A stretch of DNA of 64,000 nucleotides from Dechloromonas sp. (GCA_016791065.1 JAEUOD010000119.1:22043-86042); one strand, 5' to 3'; positions 52,737 to 62,157 are shown, numbered from the stretch's first letter. The notes: generated from the sequence alone by a model not told the origin. Numbers and translations: made by a program.

Positions 52737-52770
52737 TGACTGTTCTGTCGTGAATTCACAAGAGGTCGAT

Positions 52771-53409
52771 ATGGTCGCCTTTGCAAGGCATTTTTTTGTG
52801 GTTGCCGGTTGTGTCACGTTGATGGCCGGATGTAGTGGCGGTAAGGTAAAGATGAGCCAGGAAGAGTTTCTGGATGCCTATTCTCAGTCGAATGCAAAAA
52901 TTGATTCATTGCTTGAAAAAGGCAACCAAGAAGATGCAATAAAAATTCTTGGCGATTTATCGAAGAAAAACCCGGATCGCAAGGAACCGTGGGCGCGGCA
53001 GGCCAAGATCTATTTTGATGCGGGAAATTACTCGCAAGCCATCGTTGCTGCCGAGGAGGTGTTGCAGCGTGACACGACAGATCGTGCGGCCAAGAGCATT
53101 CGTGCGGTAGCAGGTTTGCGCGTGTCGGCGCAATCGCTGACCGATCTTAAAAACGATATCGAATTGAAGGGTAATGCGCGCACTGATGCTGCCAGTTTGG
53201 CCAAGGTCATGCGCGAGACGCTGGGTGAAGATGTTCTGGTGCCGCCGGCAGAACTTGAAGCGCGCAAGAAGCGAGAGGCAGCTGCTGCGGCGGCGCGTGC
53301 CAAAGCAAGGGCGGAGGCACGGAAACGGGAAGGTGGGGAAGCAAGTAGCGGTACGTCATCGGTCGCATCTGGCGGCTCCGGCGGCGATCCGTTCGGCATG
53401 CTCAAGTAA
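52771..53409 (+). CDS. TPR-like T6SS-associated lipoprotein
   Basis: A 212-residue protein with a signal peptide and lipobox LMAGCSGG (Cys at about residue 20). A helical repeat region follows ('AKIDSLLEKGNQEDAIKILGDLSKKNP' in parts, 'WARQAKIYFDAGNYSQAIVAAEEVLQRD' in parts, TPR-like), then a charged coiled Ala/Arg/Lys/Glu helix and a Gly/Ser tail ending 'DPFGMLK'. Its place directly upstream of tssB matches accessory periplasmic proteins in Acinetobacter/Burkholderia-type clusters (such as TslA/AsaA or TagM), which help site the apparatus; exact orthology is not established. GAGG precedes the ATG. Confidence 0.7.
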   Translation: MVAFARHFFVVAGCVTLMAGCSGGKVKMSQEEFLDAYSQSNAKIDSLLEKGNQEDAIKILGDLSKKNPDRKEPWARQAKIYFDAGNYSQAIVAAEEVLQRDTTDRAAKSIRAVAGLRVSAQSLTDLKNDIELKGNARTDAASLAKVMRETLGEDVLVPPAELEARKKREAAAAAARAKARAEARKREGGEASSGTSSVASGGSGGDPFGMLK

Positions 53410-53468
53410 TTTTTTGCCCGGTTTGATGGAGGCCGGCTGTTTGTTCCAAATATTTTCGGGAGATGTTT

Positions 53469-53981
53469 GTGGCGAAAAAGGAAAGTGTTCAAAAGCGGCT
53501 GCAGAAAATTCGTCCGCCGCGCGTTCAGCTCACGTATGACGTTGAGATTGGTGATGCTATCGAGGCGAAGGAGTTGCCCTTCGTGGTAGGGGTGCTGGGG
53601 GATTTCGCCGCGCAGTCGAAAGAGCCGCAGGGCAAGGTGCGTGACCGCAAATTCGTCAACATCGATATGGATAATTTCGATGACGTGATGGAAGGCATGG
53701 CTCCGCGTACAGCCTATCGCGTCAAGAATCGGCTATCGCCCGAAGGTGGTGAAATCGGTGTCGATATCGAGTTCCGGAAGTTTGAGGATTTTCGGCCTGA
53801 ATCGGTTGTCCAGCAAGTTGAGCCTTTACGCAAGCTACAGGAAGCCCGCGCCAAACTTGCCGACCTGCGCAACAAGCTGGCTGGTAACGAGAAGCTTGAA
53901 GACCTGCTGAACGATGTGCTCAACAGTACCGAGCAGTTGCAGAAGCTGGGTGGCAAGGCCGGCGAGGGAGAACTGCAATGA
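53469..53981 (+). CDS. tssB: T6SS sheath small subunit TssB (VipA)
   Basis: A 170-residue sheath protein: 'ESVQKRLQKIRPPRVQLTYDVEIGDA' in parts, 'LPFVVGVLGDFAAQS', 'KFVNIDMDNFDDVMEGMAPR'. The GTG at 53469 is preferred over the ATG at 53463 because GGGAGA lies 6-7 bases before the GTG but abuts the ATG, and because family members begin M-A-K-K-E-S. It overlaps tssC by 4 bases. Confidence 0.94.
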   Translation: MAKKESVQKRLQKIRPPRVQLTYDVEIGDAIEAKELPFVVGVLGDFAAQSKEPQGKVRDRKFVNIDMDNFDDVMEGMAPRTAYRVKNRLSPEGGEIGVDIEFRKFEDFRPESVVQQVEPLRKLQEARAKLADLRNKLAGNEKLEDLLNDVLNSTEQLQKLGGKAGEGELQ

Positions 53982-55462
53982 GCCTCCAGCAAGCCGTTGC
54001 CAATACTGCTGCGATCTCGCATGAAAGCAGCATTCTCGATCAGATCATCGAAGAAAGTCGCGTTGCCCAGTCCGATCAGGAAAAAAGCAGGGCGCGGGAC
54101 ATTATCAGTGAACTGGTCAGCCAGGTTCTTGAAGGCGAAGTCGTGGTCTCCGAAAATCTTGCCGCTTCGCTCGATGCTCGCGTTGCCGAACTCGATCGCC
54201 TGATTTCCGAGCAGTTGAGTGAGGTCATGCACGCACCGGAATTCCAGGCCTTGGAAAGTGCCTGGACCGGCTTGCACTACCTCTGCAAGCAGACATCGAC
54301 CGGCGTGCAGCAAAAAATCAAGCTGTTCAACGCGAACAAGCGCGAACTGGTGAAGGATTTCAAGACCGCCATCGATTTCGACCAAAGCGCCTTGTTCAAG
54401 AAGGTTTACGAAGAGGAGTTCGGAACCTTTGGCGGCTCGCCGTTCGGTACCTTGATCGGTCAGTTCGAACTGAGCCGCCAGCCGGAGGATATGTACTTCA
54501 TCGAGCAGATGTCGCATATTGCAGCAGCCGCTCACGCACCCTTCATCACCGCGGCATCGCCGCAATTGTTCGGTCTGGAATCCTTTACCGAACTTGGCAA
54601 GCCACGTGACATGGCCAAGGTCTTCGATACCGTTGAGTACGCCAAGTGGAAGTCCTTCCGCGAGGGTGAGGATTCCCGTTACGTCGGCCTGGCATTGCCC
54701 CGTTTCCTGGGACGTTTGCCTTACAACCCGATCGATGGCGAAGTGACGGAGGGCTTCAATTTCGTCGAGGAAGTCGACGGTACCAACCACGACAAGTATC
54801 TCTGGTGCAACGCCGCCTTCGCGTTTGCTGCGCGCCTGACCATGGCGTTCGAGAATTACGGCTGGTGTGCGGCCATCCGCGGTGTCGAGGGCGGTGGCTT
54901 GGTCGAGGATCTCCCGACCCATACTTTCCGGACGGATGACGGGGAAGTCGCCCTTAAATGCCCGACCGAAATTTCGATTACCGACCGTCGGGAAAAAGAA
55001 CTGAGCGACCTCGGCTTCATTCCGCTGGTCCATTGCAAAAATACCGATTACGCGGCCTTCTTTGGCGCCCAGTCGGCGCAAAAGCCGAAGAAATACGATC
55101 TCGATTCGGCTAATGCCAATGCCTCGTTGTCGGCGCAATTGCAGTACATGTTTGCCGTATCGCGTATTGCGCACTACATGAAGGCGATGATGCGCGACAA
55201 AATTGGCAGTTTTGCCTCGGCATCGAATGTTCAGAGCTATCTGCAGCGCTGGATCGATCAATACGTGACTGCGGACGATTCGGCTTCGCAGGAAACCAAG
55301 GCGCAATTCCCGTTGCGGGAAGCGTCTATCGAAGTCAGCGAAGTGCCCGGTCGTCCCGGTGTTTATCGCGCCGTTTCATTCATCCGGCCGCACTTCCAGC
55401 TTGACGAACTCTCGGTGTCACTGCGTCTGGTCGCCGAGTTGCCGCAATCCAGCAAGAGCTGA
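53978..55462 (+). CDS. tssC: T6SS sheath large subunit TssC (VipB)
   Basis: A 494-residue protein that forms the contractile sheath with TssB. Typical elements are 'SAWTGLHYLCKQTSTGVQQKIKLFNANKREL' in parts, 'EEFGTFGGSPFGTLIGQFE', 'RDMAKVFDTVEYAKWKSFRE' and 'ARLTMAFENYGWCAAIRG'. Length is normal. The start overlaps tssB (ATGA), ensuring equal output of the two subunits. Confidence 0.96.
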   Translation: MSLQQAVANTAAISHESSILDQIIEESRVAQSDQEKSRARDIISELVSQVLEGEVVVSENLAASLDARVAELDRLISEQLSEVMHAPEFQALESAWTGLHYLCKQTSTGVQQKIKLFNANKRELVKDFKTAIDFDQSALFKKVYEEEFGTFGGSPFGTLIGQFELSRQPEDMYFIEQMSHIAAAAHAPFITAASPQLFGLESFTELGKPRDMAKVFDTVEYAKWKSFREGEDSRYVGLALPRFLGRLPYNPIDGEVTEGFNFVEEVDGTNHDKYLWCNAAFAFAARLTMAFENYGWCAAIRGVEGGGLVEDLPTHTFRTDDGEVALKCPTEISITDRREKELSDLGFIPLVHCKNTDYAAFFGAQSAQKPKKYDLDSANANASLSAQLQYMFAVSRIAHYMKAMMRDKIGSFASASNVQSYLQRWIDQYVTADDSASQETKAQFPLREASIEVSEVPGRPGVYRAVSFIRPHFQLDELSVSLRLVAELPQSSKS

Positions 55463-55494
55463 TGTTTCATCATCATTAAAGGAGAAAGCACTAA

Positions 55495-56031
55495 ATGAAG
55501 GATATATACGTTGAGTTCAAGGGCAGTGACATCAAGGGCGACTCCCGCGATGCCAAGCACAAGGACACCGTGGAAGTCTCGACCTGGAGCCACACGATGC
55601 GCCAGCCCAAGTCGGCGACGGCATCCGCTGCCGGCGGCCACACCGCCGAGCGCGTCGAGCATGGCGAGATGTTCTTTACCAAGGATATCGACGGTTCCAG
55701 TCCCAAGCTCTATCAGGCCTGCTCTTCCGGTCTTGTGGTCAACGACGTGATCATCTACTTCTACCGTGCTTTCGGCGGTCAGAACAATACCGGTAACCCG
55801 TCCGGTACCCAGAATCGTCACCAGTACCTCAAGATCGAACTCAAGAACGTCATCATCGCGTCGGTCTCGCCGTCGGTGGATGACGAAGGTATCCCGAAGG
55901 AAACCTTCTCGCTGAAGTATTCGGCCGTGAAGTGGACCTACGACGAACTGAACATTGACGGCACAAAGTCCGGCAAGGTCAATATCCAGGGCGCCTGGAA
56001 CCTCGCCAAGAACACGCCGAACCTGACCTGA
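55495..56031 (+). CDS. hcp: T6SS inner-tube protein Hcp (TssD)
   Basis: A 178-residue Hcp: 'DIYVEFKGSDIKGDSRDAKH', 'EVSTWSHTMRQPKSATASA', 'GEMFFTKDIDGSSPKLYQACSSG' in parts, 'SLKYSAVKWTY'. It stacks as hexamers to form the inner tube and can carry small effectors. A strong AAAGGAGA precedes the ATG after a 32-base gap, and a strong terminator follows immediately, both in line with the high level of Hcp needed. Confidence 0.96.
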   Translation: MKDIYVEFKGSDIKGDSRDAKHKDTVEVSTWSHTMRQPKSATASAAGGHTAERVEHGEMFFTKDIDGSSPKLYQACSSGLVVNDVIIYFYRAFGGQNNTGNPSGTQNRHQYLKIELKNVIIASVSPSVDDEGIPKETFSLKYSAVKWTYDELNIDGTKSGKVNIQGAWNLAKNTPNLT

Positions 56032-56052
56032 TCGTTAGTGACGTGAAAAGTG

Positions 56053-56080
56053 CGGCGGAAATTCGTTTCCGCCGTTTTTT
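56053..56080 (+). terminator. Intra-operon terminator/attenuator between hcp and tssE
   Basis: Perfect 9-bp stem CGGCGGAAA / TTTCCGCCG with a TTCG tetraloop, followed by six T. The tssE ATG begins at 56081, directly after the T-run. Expected to reduce downstream transcription relative to hcp. Confidence 0.9.
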
Positions 56081-56560
56081 ATGATCAAGGGTTTCGAACC
56101 TTCCCTCTTCGATAAATTGTTTGACGATCTGCCTGTGCGGGCGGCGCGTTGGCGTCTAACGCTCGAGCAGCTGAAGGATTCGGTCGCGCGAGATCTCGAA
56201 GCCTTGCTGAATACACGGGTGATCTTCGACGAAGAAAATGCCAAGTCATTTCCCCTGGCATCGCGTTCAGTCGCAGGATTCGGCCTGTCCGATTTTGCGG
56301 GGCTCAGCCTGGCCAATGTCCATGATCGCCGACGTATCTGCGCTGCCATTGCGACAGCCATTGCCGCGCATGAACCGCGATTGCGCGACGTCCGCGTCGA
56401 ACTCGAACTGCATCGCAAGACGGTGAATGCCTTGTATTTCTCGATCAATGCCGTGCTTTTCGTTCGCCCGGCCCAGGAGCCGGTCGCCTTCGACGCCATG
56501 CTGCAGCCGACCAGCCTGCAATACTCCGTCAGCCGTCACCGGCTGCGTGCGGGAGGGTAA
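56081..56560 (+). CDS. tssE: T6SS baseplate protein TssE (gp25-like)
   Basis: A 159-residue gp25-family protein: 'GFEPSLFDKLFDDLP', 'LKDSVARDLEALLNTR', 'VAGFGLSDFAGLSLANVHDRRRI' in parts, and 'FDAMLQPTSLQYSVSRHRL'. It nucleates sheath assembly at the baseplate. The ATG follows the terminator T-run without any Shine-Dalgarno, so translation must rely on leaderless-like or coupled initiation, or on a later start; the family N-terminus supports 56081. Confidence 0.9.
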   Translation: MIKGFEPSLFDKLFDDLPVRAARWRLTLEQLKDSVARDLEALLNTRVIFDEENAKSFPLASRSVAGFGLSDFAGLSLANVHDRRRICAAIATAIAAHEPRLRDVRVELELHRKTVNALYFSINAVLFVRPAQEPVAFDAMLQPTSLQYSVSRHRLRAGG

Positions 56561-58390
56561 TTGGAAGATCTGCTGCCGTATTACGAGCGCGAACTGAGTT
56601 TTCTGCGCCAACATTCGCGCGAGTTTGCCGAACGTTATCCCAAGCTGGCAGCACAGCTGCTGTTGTCCGGCGAAGGCTGCGACGATCCGCACGTCGAACG
56701 GATGATCCAGTCCTTCGCGCTGCTCAACGCACGCGTTGCAAAAAAGCTCGAAGACAGTTACCCGCAATTCACCGAAGCGCTGCTCAATGTGCTGTATCCG
56801 CACTACCTGCGGCCGTTTCCGAGTTGCTCGATTGCCCACTTCGACGATGGTGGTGGCTTGTCGTCGATCGCCAGCATTTCCCGCGGCACCGAGTTGCAAA
56901 CGCGGCCGATCAAGGGTGCCGTCTGCAAATTTCGCACGGCTTGGGATGTCCAACTGGTGCCGGTTGGCATTACGGCATTGGATTTCGACCCGATTGCCAC
57001 GGCCCCCGGAGATGTTCGTCTGCCAGTCGGTTGCAACGCAATGCTTTCCTTTACCCTGGCCTTGCGCGGAACTCAGCTTGAAAGCGGCTTCCGCAAGTTC
57101 GGGAAACTGCGTGTTTACATCGATGCCGAACCTTCGGTGGCATCGGCCCTGCGAGATGCACTATTCCTGCGTAGTCTCAAGGTCTACGCTGTCGGAGGCG
57201 ACCAGCGTTGGCGAGTTGCCCGTGACAAGCTAATCGGTGAAGTTGGATTTGCTGCGGACGAAGCGTTGATCGAAATGCCGGATACGGCTCATGGCGCCTA
57301 CCGCTATCTGACTGAGTATTTCTGCTTTCCCGAGAAGTTCAACTTCTTCGATCTTGATATTTCGGCCCTGCCTTCGGGTTTGCTCGACGAGGGGCGCATC
57401 ACGATGCATGTGGCCCTCGGTGACCTGCGTGCCGACAGCGATGCCTCACGACTGCTGCAAACACTGACGGCGCAGAACCTGCGCCTCGGCTGCGTGCCGG
57501 TGGTCAACCTGTTTTCACAGCGTGGCGACCCGATCCGGATCAGCAATCGGACGACGTCGTATCCCGTCGTCGCCGATAGCCGTCGGGCCTATGCTTATGA
57601 TGTTTATTCAATCGACGCTGTGCGCCGCGTGCGCCAGACGCCGCAGGGAGAGGCGATTACCGAGTTTCGTCCCTTTTTCTCCTTGCGCCACGGCGAAACG
57701 CCGGATCGCAATGGCTACTATTGGTACGCTCAACGCGACCACATGCTGGCAGAAAGCAGTCCCGGCTACGAAACTTCGGTATCCATCGTCGATGCCGATT
57801 TCGACCCGGTGCAGCCCAAGACCGACGTCCTGAGCCTGCAACTGACCTGTACCAACCGTGAATTGCCGACCCTGATGTCGGTCGGTCTGCCTTCCGGCGA
57901 TCTTTTCCTGGAGGGCGGCTCAAGCGTGCGTGCCATCAAACTGCTCAGGAAGCCGACTCAGCCCTGTCGTTTCGATCATCGCCGCGACGGCCAGTGGCGG
58001 ATCATCTCGCACCTCTCCCTGAACCATCTGTCGCTGACCGGCAACGGGCTGACGGCATTTCAGGAAATGCTGGCGCTCTACGATCTGCCGCGCAACGCGG
58101 CTACCCGTCGGCAGATTGAAGGCGTGCTCGACATCTCGCAGCAGGACAAGACGGTCTGGATGCCCGGCAAGCCGTTTGCCTGCTTCGTGCGCGGCCTGGA
58201 AGTCCGCATCACCATCGACGAGTCGAGCTTCGTCGGTAGCGGCCTCGATGTCTTTGCGCGCTGCATTGACCGTTTCCTCGGTCTTTACGTCAGCCTGAAC
58301 AGCTTTATTCAATTGGTCATTGTCTCGAACCGAACCGGAGAGGAACTGATCCGATGCGCACCCCGCAACGGCGAGTCGATCCTGGGGTAG
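56561..58390 (+). CDS. tssF: T6SS baseplate protein TssF
   Basis: A 609-residue wedge protein: N-terminal 'LLPYYERELSFLRQHSREFAERYPKLAAQL' in parts, 'YPHYLRPFPSCSIAHF' and 'CVPVVNLFSQRGDPIRIS' are family hallmarks. The start is a TTG immediately after the tssE stop, with GGGAGGG upstream. It overlaps tssG by 37 bases. Confidence 0.95.
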   Translation: MEDLLPYYERELSFLRQHSREFAERYPKLAAQLLLSGEGCDDPHVERMIQSFALLNARVAKKLEDSYPQFTEALLNVLYPHYLRPFPSCSIAHFDDGGGLSSIASISRGTELQTRPIKGAVCKFRTAWDVQLVPVGITALDFDPIATAPGDVRLPVGCNAMLSFTLALRGTQLESGFRKFGKLRVYIDAEPSVASALRDALFLRSLKVYAVGGDQRWRVARDKLIGEVGFAADEALIEMPDTAHGAYRYLTEYFCFPEKFNFFDLDISALPSGLLDEGRITMHVALGDLRADSDASRLLQTLTAQNLRLGCVPVVNLFSQRGDPIRISNRTTSYPVVADSRRAYAYDVYSIDAVRRVRQTPQGEAITEFRPFFSLRHGETPDRNGYYWYAQRDHMLAESSPGYETSVSIVDADFDPVQPKTDVLSLQLTCTNRELPTLMSVGLPSGDLFLEGGSSVRAIKLLRKPTQPCRFDHRRDGQWRIISHLSLNHLSLTGNGLTAFQEMLALYDLPRNAATRRQIEGVLDISQQDKTVWMPGKPFACFVRGLEVRITIDESSFVGSGLDVFARCIDRFLGLYVSLNSFIQLVIVSNRTGEELIRCAPRNGESILG

Positions 58391-59418
58391 TCGAGCAGAC
58401 GCTGCTCGAGCCCGAGCGCTACGAGTTCTTCCAGCTCGTGCGGCTCTACGAGATCGTCTTCCGCAAAGCCGCCAGGGTGGGCAGCGCTGAGGAGGTCGGC
58501 GAGCGCATCCGGTTTCGCAATTCGCTGCGCCTCGGTTTCGCCCCCAGCCAGGTCGATGCCATGGCTGCCCAGTACCGCAAGGATGAGGCAGGGTTGGACA
58601 CCGGGGAGCTGGCACAGGTCGAGATCACGCCCAGCTTCATGGGCATGCTCGGCATCAACGGCACCTTGCCCATCCATTACACCGAGCAGGTCATCAACCA
58701 CGAGCGCTTCAAGCGCGATGGTTCGGGGCGGGCCTTCCTGGACCTCTTCACCAACCGTGCGGTCGGTCATTTCTACCGCGCCTGGAAGAAGTACAAACTT
58801 CCAATCCAGTACGAGACCGACCGGCGCAACCGCTTCCTGCCGCTGGTACTGAGCCTCGCTGGTCTTGGCTTCGATGCGCTGCGCGAGCGGATGGTTGCTG
58901 CGCCGGGGGCCATCGACGACGAGTCCGTTGCCTTCTTTGCCGGCCTGCTGCGCCAACGCCCGGTCTCTCGAGAAACCCTGGAGCGGGCGTTGGGTTGCTA
59001 TTTCCGCGAGAAGGTGGTGGTCGAACAGTTTGTCGGGCGCTGGTACGTCGTGCCGCCGGAGCAGCGCTCGACGCTGGGAGGGACGAATGCCACGCTGGGC
59101 GTCAACATGCTGGCGGGCGAACGCGTCTGGCAGCGCAACCTGCGTATCCGTATCCATATCGGGCCACTGACGCATGAACGCTACATGGCTTTCCTGCCCA
59201 AGGGCGAGATTGCAGCGGCCCTCGAAAAGATCCTGACCCTGGCCACCGGTGGCCAGTTCGAATACGAAATCCGTCCCATCCTGCGCGCCGCCGAGGTCAA
59301 GCCACTGGCTCTCGGCACCGGGCAGGGGGGGCGTCTCGGTTACGACACCTTCGTGCTGACCCGGCCGGAAACCCGCGATCGCAGCGATACCCGTTATCTC
59401 ACCCATTCCATTCATTGA
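58354..59418 (+). CDS. tssG: T6SS baseplate protein TssG
   Basis: A 354-residue wedge protein paired with TssF: 'EPERYEFFQLVRLYEIVFRK', 'RFRNSLRLGFAPSQVDAM', 'SFMGMLGINGTLPIHYTEQV' and 'FLDLFTNRAVGHFYRAWKKYK' in parts. The ATG at 58354 lies within the tssF 3' end (37-base overlap), indicating coupled translation; a later start would remove the conserved N-terminal helix. Confidence 0.93.
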   Translation: MRTPQRRVDPGVVEQTLLEPERYEFFQLVRLYEIVFRKAARVGSAEEVGERIRFRNSLRLGFAPSQVDAMAAQYRKDEAGLDTGELAQVEITPSFMGMLGINGTLPIHYTEQVINHERFKRDGSGRAFLDLFTNRAVGHFYRAWKKYKLPIQYETDRRNRFLPLVLSLAGLGFDALRERMVAAPGAIDDESVAFFAGLLRQRPVSRETLERALGCYFREKVVVEQFVGRWYVVPPEQRSTLGGTNATLGVNMLAGERVWQRNLRIRIHIGPLTHERYMAFLPKGEIAAALEKILTLATGGQFEYEIRPILRAAEVKPLALGTGQGGRLGYDTFVLTRPETRDRSDTRYLTHSIH

Positions 59419-59428
59419 AGAAACTGCA

Positions 59429-62134
59429 ATGAGCACCTCCCTGAAGACCCTGATCAGCAAACTCAACACCACCTGCCGCCAGGCGGCCGAACGGGCAGCC
59501 AGCCTGTGCATGGGGCGCGGCAACTACGAAGTCGATCTCGAGCATCTGTTGCTCGCTCTGATGGAGCAGCCGGGTAGCGACCTGATGAGCATCCTGCGCC
59601 GCAACGCGATCAGCCCGACCGGTGTCGAGCGCGAACTGAACCAGGAAATCGACCGCTTCAAGAATGGCAACACGCGCACCCCGGTGTTCTCGACGCACAT
59701 TCCCAAGCTCTTCGAGCAAGCCTGGCTGATCGCCTCGCTCGATGCCCGCCTGCCGCGCATCCGCTCCGGCCATCTGCTGCTTGCCCTGCTTACCGAGCCG
59801 GAACTGTCGCAACTGGCCTTCCGCGGCTCGAAGCTGCTGGCCAAGGTCAAGCTCGACGAACTCAAGCACAATTTCGACAAGATGACCGAGGGTTCGGCGG
59901 AAGCCGCCGAAGTCACCGGCCTGGGCAGCGCGTCCGGGGGCGCGGAGGAGGGCGGCGATCCGCTCGAGAACGCCATGCCGCAAGCCGGCAAGACGCCGGC
60001 CCTCGATCAGTTCACCACCAACCTGACGCAGCGCGCCCGTGACGGCAAGGTCGATCCGGTCATCGGCCGTGACGGCGAAATCCGCCAGGTCATCGACATC
60101 CTCATGCGCCGCCGCCAGAACAACCCGATCCTGACCGGCGAGGCCGGTGTCGGCAAGACGGCCGTCGTCGAAGGTCTGGCCCTGCGCATTGCAGCCGACG
60201 ATGTGCCGCCGCCACTGCTCGGTGTCGACCTGCATACCCTGGACATGGGTCTGCTGCAGGCCGGGGCTAGTGTCAAGGGCGAGTTTGAGAATCGCCTCAA
60301 GAACGTCATCGACGAGGTCAAGAAAAGCCCGAAACCAATCATTCTCTTCATCGACGAAGCCCACACCATGATCGGCGCCGGCGGCCAGTCCGGCCAGAAC
60401 GATGCCGCCAACCTCTTGAAGCCGGCGCTGGCGCGCGGTGAACTGCGCACCGTCGCCGCCACCACCTGGGCCGAGTACAAGAAGTATTTCGAGAAGGACG
60501 CAGCGCTCGCGCGCCGCTTCCAGGTCGTCAAGGTCGAGGAGCCGAGCGAGCCGCTCGCCGCCGCCATGCTGCGCGGCATGGTGCCGCTCATGGAAAAGCA
60601 CTTCGGCATTCGCGTCATGGACGAGGCCGTCACCGAGGCAGTCCGCCTATCGCACCGCTATATCAGCGGCCGGCAACTGCCGGACAAGGCGATCAGCGTG
60701 CTCGACACCGCCTGTGCCAAGGTCGCCCTCGGCCAGAGCGCGACGCCGGCACTGATCGACGAGGCCGACAAGCGCATCGTCCGCGAAAAGGCCGAGCTTG
60801 CCGCACTGGAGCGCGAAGCCGCCAGCGGCGCCTGGCACGACACGCGGATCGGCGAACTCAAGGCGCAGATCGCCGCCGTCGAATCCGACCTGGCGATCTA
60901 CCAGGCCCGTTTTGAGGAAGAAAAGGGCCTGGTCAACCGCATTCTCGAACTGCGCGGCCAGCTTGAAAATGCCGAAGCGCCGGTCGAGGAGGCAGCCCCC
61001 AAGGCCAAACCGAAAGCACGCAAGAAGGCCGAAGTCGCCACCACCGGCGACAGCGAACTCGACAAGGCCCTGGCCAGCCTGCGCGACATCCAGGGCGAAA
61101 CGCCGATGGTGCCATTGCAGGTCGATGGCCTTGTCGTCGCGGAGATCATCGCGGCCTGGACGGGCATCCCGCTCGGCAAGATGGTCAAGAACGAAATCAA
61201 GACCGTCCTCAACCTCAAGCCTTTGTTGCAGGAACGCGTCATCGGCCAGGATCATGCGCTGGAAGCCGTCGCCCAGCGCGTCCGTACCGCCCGCGCCAAC
61301 CTCGAAGACCCGAACAAGCCGAAGGGCGTCTTTCTGTTCGTCGGTCCCTCCGGTGTCGGCAAGACCGAAACCGCACTGGCCCTGGCCGACATCCTCTACG
61401 GCGGCGAACGCAAGCTCGTCACCATCAACATGAGCGAATACCAGGAAGCACACACCGTCTCCGGTCTCAAGGGCTCGCCACCGGGCTATGTCGGCTACGG
61501 CGAAGGCGGCGTGCTGACCGAAGCCGTGCGTCGCAACCCGTATAGCGTCGTGTTGCTCGATGAGGTCGAGAAGGCCCACCCGGATGTGCTCGAACTCTTC
61601 TTTCAGGTTTTCGACAAGGGCGTGCTCGACGATGCCGAGGGACGCGAGATCGACTTCCGCAACACCCTGATCATCCTGACCAGCAACGTCGGTTCGACGC
61701 AGATCATGCAGGCCTGTCTCAACAAGCCGGCTGCGGAACTGCCGGAAGCCGATGCCCTGGCCAAAGCCCTGCGTCCGGTGCTCTTCAAGTCCTTCAAGCC
61801 CGCCTTCCTCGGTCGCATGAAGGTCGTGCCCTATTACCCGATTTCCGACGACGTGCTGGTGAAGATCATCGAACTCAAGCTCGGTCGCATCCGGGACCGC
61901 GTTGCCGCCAATCACAAGGCCGAGTTCATCGGGGACGACAAGCTCGTCGAAGCCGTGCTGGCACGTTGCACCGAGGTCGATTCCGGCGCCCGCAACGTCG
62001 ACCACATCCTTAACGGCACGCTGCTCCCCGAAATCGCCGAAGTCGTCCTCGCCCGCATGGCCGAAGCTGCCGCCGTCGAGCGCATCAAGGTCACGGCCGG
62101 CAAGAACGGTGAATTCAAGTACGCCATCAAGTAA
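59429..62134 (+). CDS. clpV: T6SS AAA+ ATPase ClpV (TssH)
   Basis: A 901-residue ATPase that disassembles contracted TssBC sheath for reuse. Clp_N repeats (1 to about 150) are followed by AAA module 1 with Walker A GEAGVGKT at 237-244, a middle coiled domain ('RIVREKAELAALEREAASG'), AAA module 2 with Walker A GPSGVGKT at 639-646, and the C-terminal D2-small domain. An Ala/Lys/Pro-rich insertion (EEAAPKAKPKARKKAEV) precedes module 2. The ATG lies 10 bases after tssG. Confidence 0.96.
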   Translation: MSTSLKTLISKLNTTCRQAAERAASLCMGRGNYEVDLEHLLLALMEQPGSDLMSILRRNAISPTGVERELNQEIDRFKNGNTRTPVFSTHIPKLFEQAWLIASLDARLPRIRSGHLLLALLTEPELSQLAFRGSKLLAKVKLDELKHNFDKMTEGSAEAAEVTGLGSASGGAEEGGDPLENAMPQAGKTPALDQFTTNLTQRARDGKVDPVIGRDGEIRQVIDILMRRRQNNPILTGEAGVGKTAVVEGLALRIAADDVPPPLLGVDLHTLDMGLLQAGASVKGEFENRLKNVIDEVKKSPKPIILFIDEAHTMIGAGGQSGQNDAANLLKPALARGELRTVAATTWAEYKKYFEKDAALARRFQVVKVEEPSEPLAAAMLRGMVPLMEKHFGIRVMDEAVTEAVRLSHRYISGRQLPDKAISVLDTACAKVALGQSATPALIDEADKRIVREKAELAALEREAASGAWHDTRIGELKAQIAAVESDLAIYQARFEEEKGLVNRILELRGQLENAEAPVEEAAPKAKPKARKKAEVATTGDSELDKALASLRDIQGETPMVPLQVDGLVVAEIIAAWTGIPLGKMVKNEIKTVLNLKPLLQERVIGQDHALEAVAQRVRTARANLEDPNKPKGVFLFVGPSGVGKTETALALADILYGGERKLVTINMSEYQEAHTVSGLKGSPPGYVGYGEGGVLTEAVRRNPYSVVLLDEVEKAHPDVLELFFQVFDKGVLDDAEGREIDFRNTLIILTSNVGSTQIMQACLNKPAAELPEADALAKALRPVLFKSFKPAFLGRMKVVPYYPISDDVLVKIIELKLGRIRDRVAANHKAEFIGDDKLVEAVLARCTEVDSGARNVDHILNGTLLPEIAEVVLARMAEAAAVERIKVTAGKNGEFKYAIK

Positions 62135-62157
62135 TCATCCTTGCAGGAGATCCGGAC

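Noticed and set aside
53714-55306. 530-codon minus-strand frame opposite tssC
   Set aside because: Antisense to a near-universal T6SS sheath gene; no recognisable domains.
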